From NCBI RefSeq assembly GCF_036516575.1, contig NZ_DATBTY010000040.1:148143-212142 (forward strand): a stretch of 64,000 nucleotides of DNA. Reading direction: 5' to 3'. Origin of the DNA: Cerasibacillus sp036516575. Lineage in GTDB: Bacteria; Bacillota; Bacilli; Bacillales; Amphibacillaceae. This document shows, piece after piece, positions 18,277-25,819 of this stretch. The position numbers and the translations under genes are program-made. The notes beneath the pieces are model-generated. The model was not told where the DNA came from, did no database searches, and worked only from the letters and a program-made list of their open reading frames with translations. The number at the start of each line of letters is the position of its first letter. Position 1 is the first letter of the stretch.

Positions 18277-20145
18277 TTATGGCTTTATGCATGCAGTGAT
18301 GTACGGTTCAAAAGTGTTCCATATTTCTACTAAGTCACTAAAATTAGCGCGATAATTGTAATCGTGAGCAACTCCATTGAAGTATTGTAAAGTATTCTCT
18401 TTATTAATACTTTGTCTAACTCGATTAATTGCTTTTAAATCTAATAATTTGTTGTCACTAAACGTGTTTAAAACAATCCTTATATTCCCTGGAAGATTAT
18501 TCTTTTTAATATCTATATCATTTTTAGTTTGATAGTATTGTGTACTAATATCAATCAAGCATCTTAGTAACAACGCCTGAGAATTAATGTTTTTATTTGT
18601 AATTCTTTTTAATTCTTCAATAATATCCTTTATTTTATGCGGAGTTTCTTCACTATAACCAAAACTAATATCAATTATTTTGTTTGGCGATACAGGATTA
18701 GGCTTTTTTGTAGCGTCTTTTTTACCCGGTTGCTCAGTAAAATCAGTTTTAATGGTTTGGCTAGTATTATTGTCTTTTGGATAATTTTCTACTGTTTTTC
18801 CAGTATTCTTTGCTTCATCAGTTTTACTAGTTTGCTTAGTTTTCTTCGTTTCATTTTCATTATTTAATTGGACTGTTTTCTCTGCTTTATTTAATTTCTT
18901 TGTTTGATCAGGATTATATCTTATGCCTATAGGTTGAACCGGATTTCCTTTAATTAATTTTCTGATGTTTCTAATACTCTCTCTTCTATCTGCACCGACT
19001 TGTTTCACAATACAAAGGACAGTTTCATGAAAGTAAGTGTATTCTGGAGATTTGATAAAACCTTCTCTATTAGTTTTTTCTTTTAAAGAAATCGAACATA
19101 CTGGGTCGAGAGTTACCAGTCCATATGTTGATTTATTATCAATATTGTCGCCGGGCCTTTTCAATCTTAATTCCGCAAGTTTTAACCAATCTTCTTCTCC
19201 ATGCCCAAATATTTTATAACCATTTCGATAAACTGATATCCCTTGATATGCTTCCAACATTTCATTTTTTATTTTAGTTTGTTCAATTCCTTTATGCCAA
19301 CTTAAGAATGGTCTATCAAAGAAAAAGTTATATATTTCAATTTTTATTTCACCCAAATTAATATTGTTTGCAAAGTTCATTGAAAGAGTTTTGTTTAATG
19401 TTGATAGGAAATTATTATTTATTTGATTATTTGTATAATAAGTTTCTCCTTTAATTAGACAGTTAAACTTATACTCTTTTATGTTCATTCCCTCAATTAT
19501 TGCTACGGCATGGAAAGGTGCCTGATCCAAAAATTTTCTAGGGGATAAATAATCTTTTTGTTGATATGAATCTGGGTAGATTATTTTATGTATTTTATTG
19601 TGTTCAGGATGTACAAGGTTTTCAATACCACGTTCAATTTCATAAAGGTTTATTGTTTTACTCAGTTCAGTCAAAGTTATTTGAGTACCCAATTTTTTAT
19701 TAGTATATTCTTGAAAAATATTAATATCAGATAGACTATTTTTCTCAAGACTTTTTTTATCTATAGTAAAGTTATATGTAATATTTTCCTTTGAAGTTTT
19801 TATGGAAATTTTATCTGCTAATCTAAATAAACTAAATCTTCCTACTCCCTTACCACCAAGTTTTGCACTGTCATTAATCTTTGAACTGGTTCCGATTGTC
19901 AGCCAATTATCATGGATTTCCTCTAGACTCATTCCTTGTCCATTGTCTGTAATTGTTATAATGTTCTCTTCCATTTTAGAAAAATCAATAGTAACATCTG
20001 TAGCATTTGCATCTCTTGAGTTTTTTATTTGCTCTGCTATAGCAATACTATCTGTTTCAATATTTTCTCCACCTAATAGATCATATAATGTTCGTCCATT
20101 AAAGTTAAATTTTGCTTTTGTAACATTTTTTTTCATTGTTTTCAA
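18277..20145 (-). CDS. GHKL (HSP90/MORC-like) ATPase
   Basis: A 622-residue protein. The N-terminal GHKL ATPase has the N box around Asn42 (AEQIKNSRDA), the G1 box DNGQGM (67-72), IGTSSK and G2 GGKGVGRFS (97-105). A transducer-like region follows to about 390. Next is a Lys/Thr/Asn-rich low-complexity linker (about 400-480). The C-terminal domain (about 490-622) has YFNGVAHDYNYRANFSDL. The TTG start is chosen because AGGAGG lies 7 nt upstream; it overlaps the ImmA stop as TTGA. GHKL ATPases of MutL/MORC type have been predicted in restriction-like systems (Iyer, Abhiman and Aravind). The function here is inferred. Confidence 0.75.
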   Translation of the reverse strand: MKTMKKNVTKAKFNFNGRTLYDLLGGENIETDSIAIAEQIKNSRDANATDVTIDFSKMEENIITITDNGQGMSLEEIHDNWLTIGTSSKINDSAKLGGKGVGRFSLFRLADKISIKTSKENITYNFTIDKKSLEKNSLSDINIFQEYTNKKLGTQITLTELSKTINLYEIERGIENLVHPEHNKIHKIIYPDSYQQKDYLSPRKFLDQAPFHAVAIIEGMNIKEYKFNCLIKGETYYTNNQINNNFLSTLNKTLSMNFANNINLGEIKIEIYNFFFDRPFLSWHKGIEQTKIKNEMLEAYQGISVYRNGYKIFGHGEEDWLKLAELRLKRPGDNIDNKSTYGLVTLDPVCSISLKEKTNREGFIKSPEYTYFHETVLCIVKQVGADRRESIRNIRKLIKGNPVQPIGIRYNPDQTKKLNKAEKTVQLNNENETKKTKQTSKTDEAKNTGKTVENYPKDNNTSQTIKTDFTEQPGKKDATKKPNPVSPNKIIDISFGYSEETPHKIKDIIEELKRITNKNINSQALLLRCLIDISTQYYQTKNDIDIKKNNLPGNIRIVLNTFSDNKLLDLKAINRVRQSINKENTLQYFNGVAHDYNYRANFSDLVEIWNTFEPYITACIKP

Positions 20146-20666
20146 GTCTTATCCTCCTCAATTTTAAGTGAAAATTTAGTGTGTTGAATTTTATCTTTTA
20201 ACACACATACCTCCCTTGGTACACCATATCTTGCTGCAATGTCATAGATGGTAAGGTTCGTGTTTTTATATTGAACAAGGAATTGATCCGGCATGAGTAG
20301 TTCTACGGCGAATGTGTTTGCTTCTCGTTCTAGTTTGCTTGTTGAAAAAAATGTATGCGCTTTTAAAAATGATGTGTTTGTGTCGTGGTGTAGTAGTGCA
20401 TGTCCGAGTTCGTGGGCACAGGTAAAACGCTGCATCTCTGTGCTGATCTGATTGTTAATATGTATAAATTTTATTCTCTTATATTTATTAAAGTAGCCGT
20501 AAATACTCCCCAAAGGCTCATAAAGAATTTCAATCCCTTTGTGTTCAGCGATATAGAATGGGTTGTTGGTATTGTATTTTTTGATTAAATTCGTTGCTGT
20601 TTTCTTTGGCATATCATCATATCCCATACCATATTTTAGGACCTTATCAGTAGCAATAAAGTCCAT
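20142..20666 (-). CDS. ImmA/IrrE-family metallopeptidase
   Basis: A 174-residue protein with the zinc motif HELGHALLH and a downstream EREANTFAVELLMP, typical of ImmA. In ICEBs1 and related elements ImmA cleaves the ImmR repressor to trigger induction. It lies 11 nt downstream of the repressor gene and is coupled to the GHKL gene. The start is uncertain: the first ATG has no good ribosome binding site and a shorter start at the MGYDDM methionine is possible. Confidence 0.88.
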   Translation of the reverse strand: MDFIATDKVLKYGMGYDDMPKKTATNLIKKYNTNNPFYIAEHKGIEILYEPLGSIYGYFNKYKRIKFIHINNQISTEMQRFTCAHELGHALLHHDTNTSFLKAHTFFSTSKLEREANTFAVELLMPDQFLVQYKNTNLTIYDIAARYGVPREVCVLKDKIQHTKFSLKIEEDKT

Positions 20667-20677
20667 TTTTTAACGTC

Positions 20678-21115
20678 TTATTTTCTATATTTTTTCGGTG
20701 TGAATTTCTTTTTAGCTAATCGTTTTGCTAATCTCATAGAGTTTTCTAGTGATGCTAATAATAATTCTTTATCTTCCTCATCCAGTTCATCTATGGATCG
20801 GCCATCAAAATGAGCGTATCCGTCAGTGCTCAAGTTATTAATAATATCTTCTAAGTCCTTGGCAATGTCCTTTTCATCTTTTTCTGTAAGATTAGGAAGA
20901 GTATCATTGTAATTATGTTTTTCGGTACGTCCAAGCAGGTAATCAACACTAACTTCAAAATAATCAGCTATATGTTTTAATGTTTCATAGTCAGGTTCAC
21001 GACTTCCTTGTTCATAATTAGCTAATTTCCCCCTGGAAAACCCAAGTCTATTTGCTAGTTCATATTGACTTAATCCTTTACTTTTCCTTAATTCGGCCAG
21101 TCTTTTACCTAGCAT
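20678..21115 (-). CDS. CI/ImmR-type phage repressor (XRE family)
   Basis: A 145-residue protein with an N-terminal XRE helix-turn-helix (GKRLAELRKSKGLSQYELAN ... LANYEQGSREPDYETL) and an acidic C-terminal half. ATG 21115 has AAAGGA 8 nt upstream; two upstream ATGs (to 21133) are less likely. It is divergent from the cro-like gene over a region with four GAAAC-N5-GTTTC operators, and is cotranscribed with ImmA and the GHKL ATPase. It probably maintains lysogeny. Confidence 0.9.
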   Translation of the reverse strand: MLGKRLAELRKSKGLSQYELANRLGFSRGKLANYEQGSREPDYETLKHIADYFEVSVDYLLGRTEKHNYNDTLPNLTEKDEKDIAKDLEDIINNLSTDGYAHFDGRSIDELDEEDKELLLASLENSMRLAKRLAKKKFTPKKYRK

Positions 21116-21145
21116 ATTCAACATCCTTTTCATTAATATATTTTC

Positions 21146-21263
21146 ATTATAGGAAACAATTGGTTTCTAATCTATAAAAGAAACAAAAAGTTTCTTAAAT
21201 TAGGGGTTGACAGAAACATAACGTTTCCCGTATAGTGTTATTTAGATAGAAACAAAACGTTTC
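21146..21263. promoter_or_regulatory. Lysogeny switch: four operators and two divergent promoters
   Basis: Four 15-bp operators GAAAC-N5-GTTTC lie at 21153-21167, 21180-21194, 21213-21227 and 21249-21263. The rightward promoter is TTGACA (21207-21212), 18-nt spacer, TATAGT (21231-21236), with operator 3 filling the spacer. The leftward repressor promoter has -10 TATAAT on the - strand (21151-21146) and a weak TAGATT -35 (21174-21169), with operator 1 in its spacer. Each promoter therefore has an operator exactly where polymerase must bind. Confidence 0.88.
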
Positions 21264-21283
21264 TATAAAGGCAGGTGATATAT

Positions 21284-21520
21284 GTGCAACGAGAATTTTT
21301 AATTAGATGTCGAGGAAAAAAATCTCGACAAGAAGTCGCAAATGATTTAAGTATTACTACTCAAATGCTTGGAATGTTGGAAAGAGGTGATAGAACACCA
21401 TCATTGGAATTAGCAAAAAAAATATCCGAGTATTACCAAGAACCCATTGAAAAACTTTTTTTTAATCAAAAAGGAAACGTATTGTTTCCAAAAGAAAAAA
21501 AGGAGATAGTCTCTAATTAA
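21284..21520 (+). CDS. Cro-like XRE regulator
   Basis: A 78-residue XRE helix-turn-helix protein (SRQEVANDLSITTQMLGMLERGDRTPSLELAKK). It is the first gene right of the operator region and the likely Cro counterpart or early activator. GTG 21284 is chosen over GTG 21275 because AGGTGA lies about 6 nt upstream. Confidence 0.82.
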   Translation: MQREFLIRCRGKKSRQEVANDLSITTQMLGMLERGDRTPSLELAKKISEYYQEPIEKLFFNQKGNVLFPKEKKEIVSN

Positions 21521-21547
21521 AGTTTAAATTTATCGGTACTGGAGGTC

Positions 21548-21564
21548 TATTCCAATTAGGAATA
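21548..21564 (+). repeat. 17-bp palindrome, copy 1
   Basis: TATTCCAATTAGGAATA has 6-bp arms and is followed directly by AGGGGGTGAT, the ribosome binding site of the next gene. A second copy with the same trailing sequence lies at 22003-22019. Confidence 0.75.
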
Positions 21565-21577
21565 AGGGGGTGATGGT

Positions 21578-21790
21578 TTGAAGGGGTATGAAAAAATAGG
21601 CCCGTATGGCCAAGTTATTTTTAACAAAGTCCATAAGTTACATCTAGCTGCAATGGGAAACGAACAACGCAAACAATATGAACGCAATCAAGTTAAGTCA
21701 ATTAAGGCGAACAATAAGGAGCGCTGTTTAGAAGTCAGATTTAAAAATGGTGAGTTATTTAAGTATTTACCGGAAGGCACTTGGTATTGA
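21578..21790 (+). CDS. Small early phage protein
   Basis: A 70-residue basic protein (KGYEKIGPYGQVIFNKVHKLH ... GELFKYLPEGTWY). The TTG start follows AGGGGGTGAT. No family recognised. Its C-terminal part resembles a short domain of the KTSC type, but this is a weak guess. Confidence 0.6.
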   Translation: MKGYEKIGPYGQVIFNKVHKLHLAAMGNEQRKQYERNQVKSIKANNKERCLEVRFKNGELFKYLPEGTWY

Positions 21791-21806
21791 AAGGGGGAAT
21801 GATTTC

Positions 21807-21959
21807 ATGAGTAAGAAGGTAAATGTAACAGTTTTTTTTGGAGATAATTTTGACTATGTACTTAACAAAAGTTATGACTTCATCATGGCTGAAACGAGAA
21901 AAGATGAAAAAACTTTAGCAAATATCAAAAAGAGAAAAAAGAGTGAAAAAGGAGCGTAA
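21807..21959 (+). CDS. Small early phage protein
   Basis: A 50-residue protein (MSKKVNVTVFFGDNFDYVLN) with a very basic C-terminus (KKRKKSEKGA). GGGGGAATG precedes the ATG. Unknown function; the size and charge would suit a small regulator. Confidence 0.6.
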   Translation: MSKKVNVTVFFGDNFDYVLNKSYDFIMAETRKDEKTLANIKKRKKSEKGA

Positions 21960-22002
21960 TGCTATAACTAAAATGCTTTCCTCACTCTCAAGCATCCCGG
22001 TA

Positions 22003-22019
22003 TATTCCAAATTGGAATA
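22003..22019 (+). repeat. 17-bp palindrome, copy 2
   Basis: TATTCCAAATTGGAATA is a perfect palindrome with 8-bp arms, again followed by AGGGGGTGAT just before a start codon. It is 455 bp from copy 1. Confidence 0.78.
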
Positions 22020-22033
22020 AGGGGGTGATACGT

Positions 22034-22309
22034 TTGAAAGTCGGATCAATCTTAAAAGCATGTAGAAATAGAAGTGGTTTGAGTCAAGAAGAATTGGCTT
22101 GTCGATTATTTATCAATCAATCAGATATCAGTAAATACGAAAACGATGTGAAGGAACCAACGATATCGATTGTTAGTATGTGGGCTCAATATACACAATC
22201 CCAGGAAGTACTTGTTGCTTTCCTTTGTGGTGTTGATGGCATGACGATAATGCAGCAAATACTTGAAGGCGCTACAATGCTTGGAATGATTTTAGGAGGG
22301 ATATTTTGA
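22034..22309 (+). CDS. XRE-family helix-turn-helix protein
   Basis: A 91-residue protein with an XRE domain at residues 1-60 (GSILKACRNRSGLSQEELACR ... ISKYENDVKEPT, given in part) and a short hydrophobic C-terminus. TTG 22034 has GGGGG about 7 nt upstream. It is the third XRE protein of the prophage and may regulate the early operon or bind the nearby palindromes. Confidence 0.75.
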   Translation: MKVGSILKACRNRSGLSQEELACRLFINQSDISKYENDVKEPTISIVSMWAQYTQSQEVLVAFLCGVDGMTIMQQILEGATMLGMILGGIF

Positions 22310-22506
22310 GATTTCATATGTATTTTTTGCCGGGAGACATTCGGAAAGCGAGTAATGAACTCGATTGCATTAACGAAATATCAAGACAAGCTTTAAATCA
22401 TGCTGAAAGTGGCGAATTTGAATTAGCAAAAGAACGCTATGAAGATGTTCTACGTTCTTTAAATGAAATGTCGCAAATGGCAACGCGAAAACAGGTGGTG
22501 AAATAA
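22306..22506 (+). CDS. Small phage protein
   Basis: A 66-residue, mainly helical protein (NEISRQALNHAESGEFELAK). The TTG start overlaps the upstream stop by 4 nt after GGAGGG. It resembles a single TPR-like helix pair; function unknown. Confidence 0.6.
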   Translation: MRFHMYFLPGDIRKASNELDCINEISRQALNHAESGEFELAKERYEDVLRSLNEMSQMATRKQVVK

Positions 22507-22593
22507 GTGGATAATGACGTTCCAGGATGGATCTATACGGTATTGTTCATCATTTCATTGTTATTCTTATATTTTTCTTTAATTACAAGTTAG
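22507..22593 (+). CDS. 28-residue small membrane protein
   Basis: A GTG-start micro-ORF (MDNDVPGWIYTV...) that is one transmembrane helix. AGGTGGTGA is upstream and it begins right after the preceding stop. Its position in a tightly packed run of genes and its hydrophobic content support it modestly. Confidence 0.45.
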   Translation: MDNDVPGWIYTVLFIISLLFLYFSLITS

Positions 22594-22604
22594 GGGGATA
22601 AAAA

Positions 22605-22817
22605 ATGAGTAAACATTATTTCACGTTTGGGCAAAATTCGTTTTATCATAACCATGTTCAAATTATCTATGCAGAATCACCAGAACAGGCTGAGGACAAA
22701 ATGTTTGAATTATGGGGTAGTCAATGGGCGTTTCAGTACACCGAGGAACAGTGGCAAGCAAGTATTTCCGAAGGCTTTTTTAAGAATATAAAAAAATTGC
22801 CACCGGTATTTTGCTAG
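22605..22817 (+). CDS. Conserved small phage protein
   Basis: A 70-residue protein (MSKHYFTFGQNSFYHNHVQI ... ELWGSQWAFQYTEEQW). The ATG follows AGGGGGATAAAAA. Its aromatic-rich sequence resembles hypothetical proteins common in Firmicutes phages. Role unknown. Confidence 0.6.
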   Translation: MSKHYFTFGQNSFYHNHVQIIYAESPEQAEDKMFELWGSQWAFQYTEEQWQASISEGFFKNIKKLPPVFC

Positions 22818-22879
22818 GAGGTGACGACGTGAGTTTTATTGATCAGTATCATGCACTAATTTTTAACTTAAATAAAAAA

Positions 22880-22899
22880 CTCACTACGGCAATAGTGAG
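22880..22899 (+). terminator. Terminator-like hairpin in the early operon
   Basis: CTCACTA (22880-22886) and TAGTGAG (22893-22899) flank a 6-nt loop, with A-rich sequence before and CTTTTAAA after. It would partially stop early transcription. A 25-codon GTG ORF (22829-22906) runs through it and is judged doubtful. Confidence 0.5.
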
Positions 22900-22945
22900 C
22901 TTTTAAAAAAATTAGGTTACTTCAATTTTAACACATATGTTCCCA

Positions 22946-22968
22946 GACGACAATCATTGGTTGTCGTC
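22946..22968 (+). repeat. Imperfect palindrome upstream of the 22997 gene
   Basis: GACGACAA (22946-22953) and TTGTCGTC (22961-22968) with a 7-nt loop. Pairing extends to CCCA/TGGG with one bulged A. There is no T-run, so it is more likely an operator or RNA stem than a terminator. Confidence 0.5.
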
Positions 22969-22996
22969 ATGGGTATTCATAAAAGTAGGGATATTG

Positions 22997-23173
22997 ATGT
23001 TTCAAACAAATATTTACGAGTTTATCGATATTCAATCAGATCCAGTCTTGATTAAGCTTTCAGGTTTAGAATTGGGTCAATGTTTTAATATCCAACCAAT
23101 CACAGTATGCCTAAATAAACATGGAATTTATGAAGTAGAAACGGACCAGTCACATGATTCGTTTTCAGATTGA
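22997..23173 (+). CDS. Small phage protein
   Basis: A 58-residue protein (MFQTNIYEFIDIQSDPVLIK). ATG 22997 is a compromise choice: the ribosome binding site is weak (TAGGGAT), and a longer frame reaches 22937 across the palindrome. Function unknown. Confidence 0.45.
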   Translation: MFQTNIYEFIDIQSDPVLIKLSGLELGQCFNIQPITVCLNKHGIYEVETDQSHDSFSD

Positions 23174-23246
23174 ATGTCGTGTTATCGGCATGTTTGCATG
23201 TTAATCGAAAATCTAGAAATCTATCAATGAGCGAGGGGGATAACGT

Positions 23247-23408
23247 ATGCGCGATAAGTATAGAGTAAAGCTTCCGAAATGGGTATTTAATCCGTCAGAT
23301 GAACAGGAACAAAAGTCTCTAATCAAAAGATATATGCAACGTTATCCCCATTATTTTGTCATCCAAGTAGAAAATGGTTTTGCGATATGTGAAAGAATAA
23401 AAAGTTAG
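23247..23408 (+). CDS. Small phage protein
   Basis: A 53-residue basic protein (MRDKYRVKLPKWVFNPSDEQ ...). A strong GAGGGGGAT lies before the ATG and it sits directly upstream of the replication gene. No family recognised. Confidence 0.6.
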   Translation: MRDKYRVKLPKWVFNPSDEQEQKSLIKRYMQRYPHYFVIQVENGFAICERIKS

Positions 23409-23422
23409 CTGGAGTGATTCTT

Positions 23423-24217
23423 ATGCAAAAAGGTTGGTTTAAGGTTCATCGTAAATTGTTTTTGAGCAGTATTTTTAAAAACGAAAAACTATTAAAAGTA
23501 TTTATTTATTGTCTGATTAAAAGCACACATACACCTTTTGAACAACGTGTTGGAAGACAAAAAATATCGCTTAAACCTGGTCAATTTGTGTTTGGAAGAA
23601 AGAAGGCAGCGCTGGAATTAGACATGAGCGAATCGACAGTTTACGACTACATGAACATGTTAAAAGATGACGGAGTTATCAACATCAAAACCACCAATAA
23701 ATATAGCGTTGTAACCGTTGTGAATTGGGACATCTACCAATCTAACGAAACAGAAAACAACAAGACTTCCGACAACAAATCAGACAACAACACAACACCA
23801 AATGAACAGCAAATCAACACAAACAAGAACATAAAGAATGCAAAGAACAATAAGAATAAAAGATATCGTCGCAAACGAGTTTACGACGAATCATCTATTT
23901 TTTATCAACTTGCCATTTATTTTTATGAGCAAATAAAAAATAATAATCCAAACCACAAGGAACCCAACTTTCAGAAATGGGCTGATGATATTCGGAAGAT
24001 GATTGAATTGGACAAGCGTACTGAGAAACAAGTGAAATATTTAATGACTTGGGTACAACAAGATGATTTTGAGATGGTTAATGTTTTATCACCAGCAAAA
24101 CTACGGAAACGGTTTGACGGTCTTGTCATGAAAGTGAAACGTGAAAAGAATCAATTACCATCCAACGTTACACCAATCACGGAAGGTAAAAAGAAAAAAT
24201 ATAATTACGGGTTTTAG
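23423..24217 (+). CDS. DnaD-like phage replication initiator
   Basis: A 264-residue protein with an N-terminal winged-helix domain (about 1-105, including SLKPGQFVFGRKKAALELDM and STVYDYMNMLKDDGVI), an Asn/Lys/Thr-rich linker (about 112-155) and a C-terminal helical domain (about 160-235). This plan matches replisome organisers of Firmicutes phages, which bind the origin and recruit the helicase loader. ATG 23423 follows GGAGTGA. The AT-rich repetitive linker DNA may hold the origin. It is followed by a DnaC-like gene, as is usual. Confidence 0.78.
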   Translation: MQKGWFKVHRKLFLSSIFKNEKLLKVFIYCLIKSTHTPFEQRVGRQKISLKPGQFVFGRKKAALELDMSESTVYDYMNMLKDDGVINIKTTNKYSVVTVVNWDIYQSNETENNKTSDNKSDNNTTPNEQQINTNKNIKNAKNNKNKRYRRKRVYDESSIFYQLAIYFYEQIKNNNPNHKEPNFQKWADDIRKMIELDKRTEKQVKYLMTWVQQDDFEMVNVLSPAKLRKRFDGLVMKVKREKNQLPSNVTPITEGKKKKYNYGF

Positions 24218-24228
24218 GAGGCAAAAGA

Positions 24229-25035
24229 ATGGAGTCAGTAGCTAAGCAACTTATTCAACCACGTCAACGACTTATTAAAACATATACATGTGATGGATGC
24301 GGCAGACACGTTGAGCAGAAAGAAATGGTTATTCCAATGGGACCAAGAAAAGGCGAAATCATTATTGCTAACCTTGGGTGTAAATGTGAAGATATTCGTC
24401 TTGTTGAGCAAGCGATACGGCAAGGGAAGAAAAACAAAATTAAGAAAATCTATCGGATGTTTACTGGTAACTCAATGATGAATAGATCGCTCCAGTCAGC
24501 AACATTCAAAAATTATCACGCTACGACAACCGAACTGCATGAAGCAAAAGCGCGATTAATGCAATATGCAAAAGAGTTTAATCCGCATGAATCTGGAAAT
24601 CTTTTATTAGTTGGAAATTATGGCACAGGAAAAAGTCATTTATCCGTTGCCATTACAAAAGAGCTTATGGCAAAAGGATATACTTGCTTATTCTTGTCAG
24701 TACCTAAGCTAATGACAAAAATTAAAACCACGTTTAATTCAAATAGTGATCATACGGAGTCCGACATATTCGATTTGATAGAGAGTGTCGATTTATTCGT
24801 ACTTGATGATTTAGGAGCCGAATATACAAACATCAAGAATAAAAACGACAATTGGACCCATACAAAACTATTTGAGGTACTAGATAATCGTTCCGGTAAA
24901 CCAACCATTTTCACGACTAATTTAAGAAGTGATCAGCTAGAGATAAAAATGAATGAACGGAATCTATCGAGAATACTAGATGGAACTGAAATCATTAAAA
25001 TGGACGGACCGGATTACCGCAGGAGGGAATTTTAA
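24229..25035 (+). CDS. DnaC/DnaI-like helicase loader ATPase
   Basis: A 268-residue protein. The N-terminal zinc-binding region (CDGCG ... CKC, about 19-55) precedes an AAA+ domain with Walker A GNYGTGKSH and Walker B LFVLDDLGAE. It should load the host replicative helicase at the phage origin together with the upstream DnaD-like protein. The stop overlaps the next start by 1 nt (TAATG). Confidence 0.88.
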   Translation: MESVAKQLIQPRQRLIKTYTCDGCGRHVEQKEMVIPMGPRKGEIIIANLGCKCEDIRLVEQAIRQGKKNKIKKIYRMFTGNSMMNRSLQSATFKNYHATTTELHEAKARLMQYAKEFNPHESGNLLLVGNYGTGKSHLSVAITKELMAKGYTCLFLSVPKLMTKIKTTFNSNSDHTESDIFDLIESVDLFVLDDLGAEYTNIKNKNDNWTHTKLFEVLDNRSGKPTIFTTNLRSDQLEIKMNERNLSRILDGTEIIKMDGPDYRRREF

Positions 25036-25193
25036 TGTGTGAGACATGTGAATGTGAGACAAAACTTTTAGCTACATGGGGTGTTGTTTTTACTCCATGT
25101 GTATGTCCTAAAAATGTAGATGATGAAATCAATAAAACGCTAAAAGTCCTCGAGGAAAAATTAGCGCAAATGGGAGTAAGCGAATCAGCATGA
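25035..25193 (+). CDS. Cysteine-rich small phage protein
   Basis: A 52-residue protein starting MCETCECETK, with CVC later, so probably metal-binding. It overlaps the upstream stop by 1 nt and the downstream start by 4 nt (ATGA), which strongly suggests it is translated. Confidence 0.62.
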   Translation: MCETCECETKLLATWGVVFTPCVCPKNVDDEINKTLKVLEEKLAQMGVSESA

Positions 25194-25402
25194 ATGAACA
25201 AGTGATTATTTTAGATAATGCGAATTTTATGTTTGGAAAAGTAGAATTAGCCCATATTACTAAGTTTCATAACGAAGGCATGCATTACAAAGAGATTGCT
25301 AAGAAATTTAAGCGCGAACCTTTAGAAATTGTATTAGCACTTTTACATCAAGCAAGTGAAGGAAAAGTATCGTTACGGACATTTGGTTATATACAAGTGT
25401 GA
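25190..25402 (+). CDS. Small helix-turn-helix-like phage protein
   Basis: A 70-residue protein with a predicted HTH-like stretch (HITKFHNEGMHYKEIAKKFK). Translationally coupled to the gene before it. Function unknown. Confidence 0.6.
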   Translation: MNEQVIILDNANFMFGKVELAHITKFHNEGMHYKEIAKKFKREPLEIVLALLHQASEGKVSLRTFGYIQV

Positions 25403-25411
25403 GGTGATTAG

Positions 25412-25657
25412 ATGGAACATAGATTATGTATGCGTTGCAAAGAAAATAAGCATTATGTTTCAAAGACTGGATCATTTCTATGTGATACATGTTTTGAAAA
25501 ACAAGTAAAAGAGATTAAAGAAAAGTGTCGTCCGGTGGAGTCGAGTAAAAACTGGACGAGAGTAGCTATTGAAAATGGAATCAATCTTCACACATACAAA
25601 ACAAGGCTGAGAAATGGTTGGGATGAAGGAACTGCAGCAACCTTTATTACAGAATAG
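25412..25657 (+). CDS. Zinc-finger phage protein
   Basis: An 81-residue protein with CMRC and CDTC pairs near the N-terminus (about 18 residues apart) and a C-terminal HTH-like segment (VAIENGINLHTYKTRLRNGW), suggesting nucleic acid binding. GAGGTGATTAG precedes the ATG. Confidence 0.62.
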   Translation: MEHRLCMRCKENKHYVSKTGSFLCDTCFEKQVKEIKEKCRPVESSKNWTRVAIENGINLHTYKTRLRNGWDEGTAATFITE

Positions 25658-25669
25658 GTGGTGAAAATA

Positions 25670-25819
25670 ATGTCAAAAAGTATGTGGTCTCATAGGCCAC
25701 CAATTATTAAATGGACCATCAAGTCCAATCGTGATCAACGGACCGGAGCAATTAGTCCAGTGAAACCTAGCCGATATTTTAAATACTTATCCGAGATTGG
25801 GGCGGGGTGGGAAAAATGA
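25670..25819 (+). CDS. Small basic phage protein
   Basis: A 49-residue basic protein (MSKSMWSHRPPIIKWTIKSN ...). AGGTGGTGAAAA precedes the ATG. The stop overlaps the lipoprotein start as ATGA. Function unknown. Confidence 0.5.
   Translation: MSKSMWSHRPPIIKWTIKSNRDQRTGAISPVKPSRYFKYLSEIGAGWEK

Noticed and set aside
22829..22906. A 25-codon GTG ORF with a good ribosome binding site
   Set aside because: Its second half is a terminator-like hairpin and it has no recognisable features; kept only as a note in the terminator entry.
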